A DNA stretch of 64,000 nt from Azolla pinnata (taxonomy: Eukaryota; Streptophyta; Polypodiopsida; Salviniales; Salviniaceae). Where the stretch lies: positions 120,908-184,907 of the forward strand of contig JBBBWG010031419.1 of the NCBI GenBank assembly GCA_037176905.1. Direction: 5' to 3'. Both the position numbers and the translations under genes were made by a program. Of the stretch, positions 24,320 to 33,940 are shown piece after piece; position 1 is the first letter of the stretch, and every line of letters begins with the position of its first letter. Below the pieces are notes generated by a model that did not search any database, had not been told where the DNA came from, and was given only the letters and a program-made list of their open reading frames with translations.

Positions 24320-25562
24320 ACGGAAAGAAATCTATTTGCTATGTTGTCGGGTTTGGCATTGGCAGTTGTGTTCTAGCTCTATTGCACAAGAAGCTGAAGG
24401 TGTATGATGAGGATGTGATGATGTTATGTGATACAGCCATTTAAGGTGAAAGTTCAATACTTACTCTCTGCCATGTTTGTGTGTTGTTTCTGCTTAAAGC
24501 TAGCTACCTGATTCCTTGATAGTACTAACCAGGTAGCCACCTGCTGGCTTGGATGAAGCTTAGCCCAAAGCCGGAAACTGTGGGAACAATTTGAGGAACT
24601 CAAAAATTTGCCTTGATCAAAATGCCCAAAATGAAGTTACTAAGAATTAGTATTATTTGGTATACGTTGCGCGGATTGATTTGTGATTCTTCCTATTTTC
24701 TTTCAAATTGTCTGATCAAGCCTGTGTACTGCTTCTCTTACTAGCCCATGTTTACTACATCGATTGCAGTGAAAAAAAAATGCATGTGGTATGAATCTAC
24801 TTTGATCTTTTCAGTGCAAACCTTCAAGTTGAGATGTAGCTCCCTTTAAACTTGCTTTGATTTACAAGTTAAGAGCATTGATTAATCACCAATGCATGTT
24901 AAAACTAAGTGTGTTTGTAAGATTAACAGCCTCAAAATTGCGAATCACCATCTCAGAGTGGATCAATCACCAATCCCCATTAAAAGCTAAGAGGTAAGTG
25001 GGACTGTCGAGATCGCAGGCCGCAATCAAAGAGTGGAATCATCATCGATCCCCCATTAAAACTCGGCGATTTTGTTAGGATAAATAGTAGTCCCAAAATT
25101 GCAAAATCACAATCGAAGAGCTTGTAAGTATGATGATCGAATCACATCAACGCTGAGGGGAAGGCAATCTTAGTCTTAATTAATCCGCGATGCTCACGGA
25201 GCTCAGCTTTCCAACAGCATGCATGAATCGAGCGGCTCGACGACAATCTCTGGCTCGATCGAGCAAAGCATACATACGATGGGACCCGAAGCGATACATG
25301 GAAATTGAAGATTTCAAAGAGATTAGGGTTTCCTTGATAAACCCTAGAACACAGAGCTCCATGACAATCCCAGAATCCCAAATATCTGAAGATCACAAAA
25401 GAAACTGGAAGCAAAGTTTTAAGGCCCAAAATATCTGATGAAGATAAGGAAGAAAAAAGGAAAGGAAAGGACTTCTTCTTCTTCTTCTTCTTCTTCTTCC
25501 TCAAGAGCTTCTGCTTCCCCTGTTTCTGCTTCTGCTTCCCCTGTTTCGAGGGATCCATCGCC
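24320..25562. other. Spacer between PRP38A and the DYW gene
   Basis: AT-rich sequence that should contain the PRP38A 3' UTR. Three degenerate copies of a roughly 80-base unit lie at about 24880-25110. Pyrimidine-rich TTC/TCC triplets lie at about 25470-25510, just before the next start codon. No gene is visible. Confidence 0.7.
24880..25125. repeat. Degenerate repeats of about 80 bp upstream of the DYW gene
   Basis: AATCACCAAT followed by a CATTAAAA-like string recurs at about 24885 and 24965, with a weaker third copy at about 25045. The segments CAAAATTGCGAATCAC (near 24935) and CAAAATTGCAAAATCAC (near 25093) also recur. They could be promoter elements or an old duplication. Confidence 0.55.
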
Positions 25563-26936
25563 ATGGAAGCTCTGTGCAAAGCTCGCGCCTGCTCCTCTTC
25601 CTCTTTGCCTCTGGATAGGCGAAGCCATGCCACAGTCTGCCCCCCTGCTTCTTCCTCCTCCTCTTCGCTGTGCTCGTCCTTCCATGGACCCAAACTTCCC
25701 CGACGCAGGACTTGGAGAAGCAGCAGCAGCAGCAGCAGCAGCAGCGGGAGTAGCAGTAGACGGTACCGCGTGGTCATGGATTCTTCGCGGAGCGCTGGCG
25801 ACAAGGACGGGAAAGACGACGGCTTGTTCTCTGCCTTCACGCTCGCGCCCAAGATGAAGCCCTTGCCCCTCCGATTCCTCGGAGGAGGAGGAGGAGGAGG
25901 AGGAGTTGGAGAAGCGAGGGCCTCCGCCGCCAACGGGGAAGAAGCCACGGAGAGCGAGAACAGCAACAGGGAAGGGAGCGCGGCGTCTCTCTCAGGTAAT
26001 CCTGCCGCAAATCTCGCATTTTGCATCGGAACCATGGGGTTCGGAATCCGGGCGGCGCTCTGGGGGATGCACAACATGCTCCGGAGGAGGGAGGAGCGCC
26101 TCGCAGCGATCGCGGGCCAGGGAGGAGGAAGCTATGGCAGGTGGATCTCGGAGATCCGGAGCGCGGTGGATGAGGTAGCGGATCGAATCTGCGGGAACAT
26201 GGGCCACGGTAGAATTGGGCATGTTCCGCAGCTCGCAGGGATGCCATCGGGATGGATAACTTGTCGAGACCACGGGAGTGCGATGGGGAGGAGGAGCAAG
26301 GTTATGGAGGAAGGAGGAGATAGGGTTAGGGTTAGGGTTCCCAATGTGCTGTTTGCTGTGCCGAGGCCATCGGTGGGGCCAGCGGTGATCCCTACCTTGC
26401 CCGGGGGAGTGCCATTGATCACCCCCGTCGAGCGCGGAGTCGTTCCCAAGCCCCCGCCCGTAGCTAACCGATGGGAAGAGAAGAACAAGATCCGGAAGAT
26501 GATGGAGGAGCGCGGCATCAAGAAGGAGCCTGGCCTCAGCCGCATCGAGGTCAACGGCAAGATCCACTCCTTCATGGCCAACGATCGCAACCACCCCGAG
26601 CTGAAGGCGATTCACGCGGAGCTCGATCGCATCGTGAAGGAGATGTACCTCCTCGGCTACGAGCCCGACACCCGATTCGTCCTCCACGACATCGACGAGG
26701 CTGCCAAGGTTCGAGCCATCAACTTCCACAGCGAGAAGCTCGCCATGTGCTACGGCTTCATCAAGACCCCCCCCAAGACCACGATCCGGATCATCAAGAA
26801 CCTCCGGGTCTGCGGGGATTGCCACACGGCGACCAAGTACATGGCGTACATCACCGGGCGCGAGATCATCATGAGGGATGCCTTCAGGTTCCATGTCTTC
26901 AAGAAAGGGTATTGCTCGTGCGGGGATTACTGGTAA
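25563..26936 (+). CDS. PPR-less DYW-domain protein (organelle RNA-editing deaminase)
   Basis: A 457-aa frame ends in a complete DYW deaminase domain. Residues 302-322 (NRWEEKNKIRKMMEERG and on) match the end of the E motifs. The PG box follows (KKEPGLSRIEV). The zinc/catalytic set is HSE at 389-391 and CGDCH at 417-421, and the last three residues are DYW. These residues define the C-to-U editing deaminase of plant organelles. Residues 1-80 are Ser- and Arg-rich with few acids, like a plastid or mitochondrial transit peptide. No PPR repeats are visible here or in any nearby frame, so RNA targeting would need a partner. The middle part (about 140-300) matches nothing I know and contains glycine-rich segments. 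It is supported only by an open frame, which is weak in such GC-rich DNA, and an intron starting near 25996 cannot be excluded. Either a DYW1-like protein or a truncated PPR-DYW copy fits. Confidence 0.8.
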   Translation: MEALCKARACSSSSLPLDRRSHATVCPPASSSSSSLCSSFHGPKLPRRRTWRSSSSSSSSSGSSSRRYRVVMDSSRSAGDKDGKDDGLFSAFTLAPKMKPLPLRFLGGGGGGGGVGEARASAANGEEATESENSNREGSAASLSGNPAANLAFCIGTMGFGIRAALWGMHNMLRRREERLAAIAGQGGGSYGRWISEIRSAVDEVADRICGNMGHGRIGHVPQLAGMPSGWITCRDHGSAMGRRSKVMEEGGDRVRVRVPNVLFAVPRPSVGPAVIPTLPGGVPLITPVERGVVPKPPPVANRWEEKNKIRKMMEERGIKKEPGLSRIEVNGKIHSFMANDRNHPELKAIHAELDRIVKEMYLLGYEPDTRFVLHDIDEAAKVRAINFHSEKLAMCYGFIKTPPKTTIRIIKNLRVCGDCHTATKYMAYITGREIIMRDAFRFHVFKKGYCSCGDYW

Positions 26937-28307
26937 AAAAAAAAACAAAAAAGAGAACCTGGAGGGGAAGATGAAAGAAAGGAGCAGAAAAAAAGGAGAA
27001 AAAACAAACAACGGAAACGCGTCTGCAAAAGATGCAAATCGGTATAGAACATTGATATCGGGTTTTGTTTCACGTCGCTGCTGTCATTAATCTAGTCGGG
27101 ACCTACCTGCATGATGGTGGTATTGTATCTGCAGACTGGTTTGATGGATGGATCTCATGTTAACATGGTATTGTGTTTCTAAAATGTATGCAGGTTGTCT
27201 GTAATCTGTTAAGATTTTTCGTAAAGATGGCCTTGAACAGGGATATATCTTTGAAGCTATACTTAAACCATAGACAAGTGGCTGTTTTCCCTCAAAACAT
27301 TTTACTAGATTTTATATTTGATTTGGAATTTGGAATCATAACCAGCTCATGACCGCTGTTCAGCATGGTATAAGTTATCGGTTGAGTGATCCATGGAGCT
27401 GGTTCGTTGCGATCTAGCTACTCTTCTAGTTTTACAGATCAAATGTAAATTGGGGTCTATTGAGAATCAAACTCAAATGCATGCTTGCGACAGAATTGTG
27501 ACGATTTTACAAACATATTGGATAAAAATGATGATTTGTGTGAGCTAGCAAGTTACATGGAAGACGACTAGTAGATGATCGAATATGCAGGCAATTTGTC
27601 TATTTGGTGAATGCAAATGAGAGGCGTTATCCGCGACTCGTAATGATAATGTATTCTGACTGGATGTTAATGACCAAAAAAAAACAGGACTTAATACTAA
27701 CCACATTTGATGGATAACAATTAAGCAGCCCAAACATGTCGTTGCGATGTGTTAATCAATCATATTATATAACCCCATGTTATTTTGTGGGAAGCTTTCG
27801 CTCTCACATGTTCTCAATGCCCCACCCCTTCTCTTCTCTTGCATTTTCAGCTAAATACTCTGAATTGTTTCATAAGCGCCATTTGCTCAAAACATTCCCT
27901 TGAATCATTCACATTAAAGAATTGGGTTCTCTCTATCGACGGTCAAGATCGATCAAATGGAATTGGATAGGAGGATCGAAGAAGGCTTTGGGCATTTTCA
28001 GCTAGCTCTCCTCAATCGTGTCTAAAATCGCCTTAAATCACGTCTGAAAATCGCCGTAAATCACCTCTAAAATCGCCCCGATTCGGATTCCTAACATAGC
28101 AAACTAAGACTCTCAATCGGAAGGTCTCATGCTCTTGATCACAACATCTTTGCTGCTTACATATATGCTTAAAATTTGATACAAAAGAAGTTCTTTTTTC
28201 TTCTTTCAATCAAATGTTTTGTGTTCCTTTTTCTTTTGAGGGTTTAAGACACATGTAGGGGAAACAGGGCAGACTGTGGAAGAGGCAGAGGCAGAGGCAG
28301 AGCAGCC
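26937..28307. other. Spacer between the DYW and metaxin genes
   Basis: A poly-A/purine-rich stretch follows the DYW stop, then AT-rich sequence. A short degenerate repeat containing AAAATCGCC lies at 28018-28083. No gene or RNA gene is seen. Confidence 0.7.
28018..28083. repeat. Short degenerate repeat, about 23 bp
   Basis: About three imperfect copies of a unit containing CT(G)AAAATCGCC and AAATCAC lie upstream of the metaxin gene. Confidence 0.6.
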
Positions 28308-31300
28308 ATGGCTTCTTCTTCTTCTTCTTCTTCCTCCCCTGATCCTCCTCCTCCTCCTCCTCCATCTGATGATGGTCTCCTTCTTATTACCAGAGGCCCA
28401 GCCTGGGGTCTGCCGACTGCCTGCCCTGTCTGCTTGCCTTCCTTCATCTACCTCAAGCTCTCCGAAGTGCCATTCTCCGTTTTCTACAACGAAACTGTGC
28501 CTGATTCAGGTCCCCTTACCCTCCATCTCTTGTTTTTCTTTTCTTTTTCTTGGGTTTCTTTGCTTCCCCATCTTGTGCTTGCTTTTTGTGCTTTGCGATG
28601 ATTGCTTTCTCCTTGGTCTTCCTTATGTGAATCCTGACTGTTCTGCCGTTATGCACTAAACTTTCTGCTTTTCTACGTCCAAATCGGACGTAGATTGGAT
28701 GTATGAGCTTTCCTTCCTGTATATGCACCCAATTCTGCCTGTTTTCGGCTTACCTACCTTGAATTGGACATAGAGTGGATGTGTGGTTTTGCCTTCCTTT
28801 ATGCGTTCGATTCTGCTTGTTTTCTGCTGAATTTCACTAATGCCGGCATCCTCTTGGCCTCTCCAAATAGGACGTCGGAATCGGCAATTTGGAAAATGCC
28901 CAATTCTGAAGTAGACCTTCATTTCATAATTTTCTTCTCACATGTATTCTCTTCTACTGACTCAAGCCAAATTGAATGTTGAATGTTTGTCTATTGCATT
29001 TTACATTGCAGAGGATTTGCCGATACTGGAGTATAGAGAGAAGGTGGCTTTCTCTAGTAAAGAGGGAGGTATCGTTGAGTTCCTGAAGACAGAAGACATT
29101 TCTGACCTCGATGCTGGATTCTCGAATGAAGAGATGGCTCTTATTCGAGCTCTCAGTTCAATGGTTGAATCACACCTCCAAGATGCATTGCTGTGTGAGC
29201 TTTGGAGCAACGATAACACAAGGATTGCTCAAAGAATTTACTTCGCTGCTTTGCCATGGCCTCTCAACAGAATCTTGCATTGGCAGCAGCAAATGCGGAA
29301 TCGAGAGCTGCTAGGGCTGAGGAAAGGCAATATGGAGTCCAGAACCGATGCGGTACACTTTCATGTCCCTATGGAAATGAAACTGACTGATTGTTTTATT
29401 TTCTTCCTAATATTAAAATTCCTAGTTACATCTTCAGGGTCTTGCATGATGTGCATGATTCATTATTTGACGTCATTGTGGGATGTCTAACCTGAAATGA
29501 ATTGTGTGATCAAGTTCAAGGTTTAGGATCAAGATTCAAATATGCACCATTCGTGTTATGTCATTGTGGGTTGTTTGACCCTGAAAATGCTAAATGAATT
29601 GTGTGATCAAGCTCGTGGTTTAGGAGCAAGTAAAAAAAACAAAGTTTCACTGGAAATTTAAATGCAGATGATGCATTGTATTTGACTGCGCCACATTTCT
29701 ATCGAGCCCAAATGCTTTTTTTTGTGCTACTGCAACTAAAATGGACAATTCAAAATATTGGCATCTATCTGCATCATTTCCTGAGGCTAATTGTTTGTTG
29801 CAGAAGAAGATGTTTTAAGAAACAAAACATTGAGAATATTTATAATGTACATGCTGTTTATAATATTAAAACATGCGAGAGTGCTATCTGAAACGGAATA
29901 TTCAGTTTAAGCATGGGGAAAGTTTGATGGACCATGTGAAAGTTTGAATTAGACATGGCCAAACAAAGATATCGGCATATATATTTATATGCAGGCACTA
30001 CAAGCTCCTCTATCTGTCACTCTTCTCACTGTCACTGGTGATCAATGTTGCTTTTTTCTTGTTTGTAATTGCTGATGTGGCTTTATCAATTACTGAGCCT
30101 TGGTTATTTTAAATATGATATTGCAGAAATTCTTTACTGATAATTCGAACCAACGATCAAAGGGATAATGAAGGGTTGTGATTTTTATCTGCAGATTGCC
30201 AGGAAGGCTGCTGAAGCATATGAGTCTTTATCAAATTTGCTCAATGATTATAAATACTTCATGAAAACTAGGTAATTGTGTATCAGGGTATTTAGACTCA
30301 AACTAATTAAGCATCCTTTTTTGTGGAGCATGATTGTATAAGTTCATTTCAGGCCATCAAGTGTAGATGCTCTATTTCTCGCCCATGCACTTTTTATTCT
30401 GCATGTACCTCTGGTAAGTGCTCGTTTCTACTATCGCATAAGAGAAATTTTGACTTTGTGTTTCTTATGAAATAATGTCCTCAGAGATGGATAAAATCTA
30501 GTGCATTTTTAGTTTTGTGATTTGTGTTAACGACAGCCTATCTCCAACTAACATCAAGATTACCAGCTGTTCTCAAACAATTATCCGCTTCTTTCTGCCA
30601 TTCGTTTTCTACGGAACGCAGCTCGATACCCAATCTTGTTAATGAATCCTTCAGAAATATCTGTCTCTAATATGTCTGCACGCTATATTGTTATTATCTC
30701 TTCGCCTTTCAAGTGCTGCATCCAATTTCCTTTCGAGTTGATGAGGTTTGCTTTTGCTTTTACTAGTATCTTGTTTCATGATCTATAATGATTTCCCACT
30801 CAGGTGCACACACCATCTCGGTCTCTCAATTGCTGTACTCAATAGCTGCATGCTTTTTCTGCAAATACTGCTATTGGAACTTTCTTGTGGTGTCCATCAA
30901 CGTCATCATGTTAGATTTGTGATGTTTGTGGGTGTTAATTTGGCAGGAAAATTCAGTACTGAAAGGGGAGTTTCAGAAGTACCCAAACTTGATCAAGTAT
31001 GCAGAAGATCTACGAGCTGAGATTTTAGAAGGTCGAGGTACAACACCCATTTTCAAATCTGTCTATGTAACTCCGAAAAGAACAGCAAGCTACACGAGGG
31101 GTATGTATCTATCTTAAAACAAGAGAGCCTAGTTTTTGTTCTATACAGTAATTTGGGTTGACTTCAACTATGGATCGAAATGCATCTAACTTTTGGTCAA
31201 AATGTTTCTGAATGCTACTTAATCAGCAGCATCTACAGCAACTCGCAAGGAACGTGAGCCCAAAGAGAGATCGGAAAAAGCAAAACAGTTTAAGAGAAGA

Positions 31301-31411
31301 GCAAAACTTTTCCTCGGGGCACAAGCTGTTGCTGTTCTCGCATTTGCATACATATGGGGCATTTCTCTGATCAGTGATCTAGAGGACTATGCCGACTATG
31401 AGAATGAGTGA
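28308..31411 (+). CDS. MTX1: Metaxin, mitochondrial outer-membrane import protein
   Basis: Plant metaxin, a relative of yeast Sam37 and animal metaxin-1, which act with the SAM complex in sorting beta-barrel proteins into the mitochondrial outer membrane. Six exons join in frame to 338 aa: 28308-28509, 29012-29352, 30195-30271, 30353-30413, 30947-31100 and 31230-31411. After a Ser- and Pro-rich N-terminus comes the GST-N-like metaxin signature WGLPTACPVCLPSFIYLKL, then FSSKEGGIVEFLK and IYFAALPWPLNRIL. The GST-C-like part contains YESLSNLLNDYKYF and RPSSVDALFLAHALF. A single hydrophobic segment near the C-terminus (LGAQAVAVLAFAYIWGISLI) is the expected tail anchor. The start gives the shortest leader before the conserved region. 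Intron 2 contains an 88-bp duplication. Confidence 0.95.
28660..28830. repeat. Degenerate tandem duplication in metaxin intron 1
   Basis: Two related segments of about 85 bases (near 28660-28745 and 28746-28830) share GGAC(G/A)TAGA(T/G)TGGATGT, GCCTTCCT-like and ATTCTGC(C/T)TGTTTTC strings. Confidence 0.65.
29473..29632. repeat. Tandem duplication in metaxin intron 2, period 88 bp
   Basis: Segments starting TCATTGTGGG at 29473 and 29561 share TGAATTGTGTGATCAAG and GTTTAGGA(T/G)CAAG with small differences. Confidence 0.75.
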
Positions 31412-31732
31412 AAAAATACGTTTGTCTATAAGCAGCCCATTTTGTCCATAATTTTTTTCCTGTCTCTATTACGGATACGAGGCAATTTATGGATGTTGCT
31501 CATTTCTACTCAAAAAAACATTTTACTGTGTGTTCCAGTTTTGGAAACAGAATCGATGATGATCTCGATGGGCACAATCGGTGATTGAATTATTTTGTGC
31601 ATTCCCTGACCATGGCATAAATCATGTTTGTGTCATCAATTTGGAGTGATTGACAATTCTGTCTATCCTTGGAACAATTCAAATTAATTGCCCTAATGCT
31701 TATCCTGCCCACATCAACTGCATGAAGTGATA

Positions 31733-32101
31733 TCTAAATTGATATTTGGCAAATAAACAACGAATCAGAGATCAGTGCCAGCATTCTTTATGCGTGGGCT
31801 GGCATCTGCATCTGTGATCTGGGCATAGAAGTTCCTTTGGCCAGAAAGAAGAGATCAGAGAAATTCAGTTACGAAGCATAACAATTAGCACAGTTTCATC
31901 TAAATTGATGTTTGGCAGATAAAACAATGAATCAGAGATAAGTGCTAGTAGCATTCTTTTATGTGTGGTTTGGCATACGCATCTGCGATCCGGTTTAGAA
32001 GTTCTTTTCGGAATGATCTAAGGAGAGGTTCAAAGAAAATCAGTGATGAAGCTGTGCCAAGCAGAAAAGGAGAGATCAGAGATTCAATTACGAAGCATAA
32101 T
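31733..32101. repeat. Degenerate tandem duplication, unit about 170-200 bp
   Basis: Two related copies share ATCTAAATTGAT(A/G)TTTGGCA, AATCAGAGAT(C/A)AGTGC and a closing ATTCA(G/A)TTACGAAGCATAA. The second copy is longer and more diverged. Confidence 0.75.
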
Positions 32102-32125
32102 GTAAGTGTGATGGTTAAATTTTTC

Positions 32126-32624
32126 AGGCATTTCTCCCTCCAATGATTGTGAATGGCATCTTTAGAATCTTCCTCTCATAACCCCTTTTTTAGTTTGCAA
32201 TCTACTATTGCNNNNNNNNNNNNNNNNNNNNNNNNNNNNNNNNNNNNNNNNNNNNNNNNNNNNNNNNNNNNNNNNNNNNNNNNNNNNNNNNNNNNNNNNN
32301 NNNNNNNNNNNAGCATGAGCTAAGAATTATATTTCTCATACTTGGCATTTCAAAACCTATTTCTACCAGTATTTTCTACCAGTAATTTTTCTCATACTTG
32401 GCATTTCAAAACCTATTTCTACCAGTAATTTTTCAGGCATTTTTCCCTCCAATGATTGTGAATGGCATCTTTAGAATCTTCCTCTCATAACCCCTTTTTT
32501 AGTTTGCAATCTACTATTGCATTACAACGAATAAAAGCAATTCCTTTAAACGATACGATAAGCATGAGCTAAGAATTATATTTCTCATACTTGGCATTTC
32601 AAAACCTATTTCTACCAGTAATTT
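32126..32624. repeat. Duplicated segment spanning the gap
   Basis: The segment from TTTTTCAGGCATTT(C/T)TCC to CTACTATTGC appears before the gap and again at 32432-32520. The segment AGCATGAGCTAAGAATTAT appears at 32312 and again at 32561. A shorter repeat containing CTCATACTTGGCATTTC also occurs twice at 32336-32420. This is either a true tandem repeat or redundant contig ends left unmerged. Confidence 0.85.
32212..32311. other. Assembly gap of exactly 100 N inside a duplication
   Basis: The 80-odd bases before the gap recur at about 32432-32520, and the bases after it recur from 32561. In that second copy only about 40 bases separate the two flanks. The gap therefore sits within a local repeat and its real size is probably not 100. 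Confidence 0.97.
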
Positions 32625-33940
32625 AACCTTACAAACATTTGGAAAAAGATCGGTTCACAGCTCAATCCTCATGGTCACCTTTCTGATTGCCTAATGCTTT
32701 TTTGCGGACCCAATGAAAAACATTAGACTTTTGCTTCAGGAATTTCATGGATAACGAACCAATCAAGGTTAACACAATAGAAATCTATGAATATCCGAAC
32801 AATATGCTTTACTTTACTTTGTTCAGCACACAACAAAGAAATGCAAAAACGCAGGAGGGATCTAAAAAACATAAAAAGCATCATTCTGTATGCAAGAGAA
32901 AGATGCCCAGAATAACAATTGCAAATGTTAAATAATCATCTGTCATATCTCCATACCTTATGAACATATAGAGCACAAAGTAGTGGAAGTGAATAAGCAC
33001 GAGCCATTTTTTATTGGCAACAAAAACAATATCAACAAAAATCCTAATCAGAACCTAGCAAAATTCGAATCTTGCTGGAGGCCTCACTTGTGAAATCGCC
33101 CCACAAAATTTCAAGTACATGTTCAGCACTCCATCATCTCTCCCATTCACTCTCATCAGCACACCATCACAACGACGAGGCAAAGTGAACTTACTCGGCC
33201 TTCCCCCATCTCCATAATCATCATTAACTGACCAGGAAGCTCAGCTATCAGCACAGCAAAACACTATCCAAACCAGCAGAATGGACATAACATAATTTAG
33301 AAAAAGTTTCCAAAAGAAGACTCATAAAAGAAATATACAGAACCAAATGCGCAGCTAACAGGTGTAGAGTCTTTTGACGGCAACATCAATAAGACTGTAC
33401 CTCCCAACAATTCATAGCATATCAGCAAACGAGCATCATCAGGTAAAAACAGCACTTTTTGTGTGCCCGCCGCAATCATAGTCAGCAGCAGCACTGCTAC
33501 CAGCACAGCAGCCTCACTCATCACATCTCTACCACAACCCTCATGGGAATGAGGCAATTAAAGTAGACAGCAGCAAGTCATTTCTACAGCAATTAAAAGC
33601 AAAACATTTTTGTTGAAGCTACGATAGAGATCCAACTTGTCCCAAACATATCAATGCTTCTCTTTCCATACAACATCTATGTCATACAGTTCTAACTACC
33701 ATAGCAATAGGACTAACCATCTAAATGAAATAGCAGACCACGTGAACCTGGGACGGAGCATGCAATTTCCTGCCAATCAATGGGCAAGGATCATCAGTTT
33801 TCAGCAATGACTCATATAAACTACAGGAACGACAACAATTGTAATGACCAGACCATTTGTAATGTGCACAAAATATAAGAAAACCACTATGCAATCAGAT
33901 GAGATACACGGGACTCCAGACAAGGGCATGAAGATGTCAC

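Larger units (their letters stand above)
31412..33940. other. Repeat-rich spacer between metaxin and SC35
   Basis: Contains the metaxin 3' UTR on the left and, by orientation, the SC35 3' UTR on the right. On the minus strand an AATAAA signal near 33010 could end the SC35 transcript. In between are a degenerate duplication (31733-32101), the second assembly gap and copies of its flanks. No gene is supported. Confidence 0.65.

Noticed and set aside
25142-27011. Long antisense open frames (311 and 339 codons) over the DYW gene
   Set aside because: They mirror GC-rich codons of the sense gene, contain low-complexity runs and show no recognisable domain. The sense strand carries a clear DYW domain.
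33297-33557. Minus-strand 86-codon frame with a hydrophobic stretch
   Set aside because: It lies in the probable SC35 3' UTR, has no similarity I recognise and no start context or splice partner.
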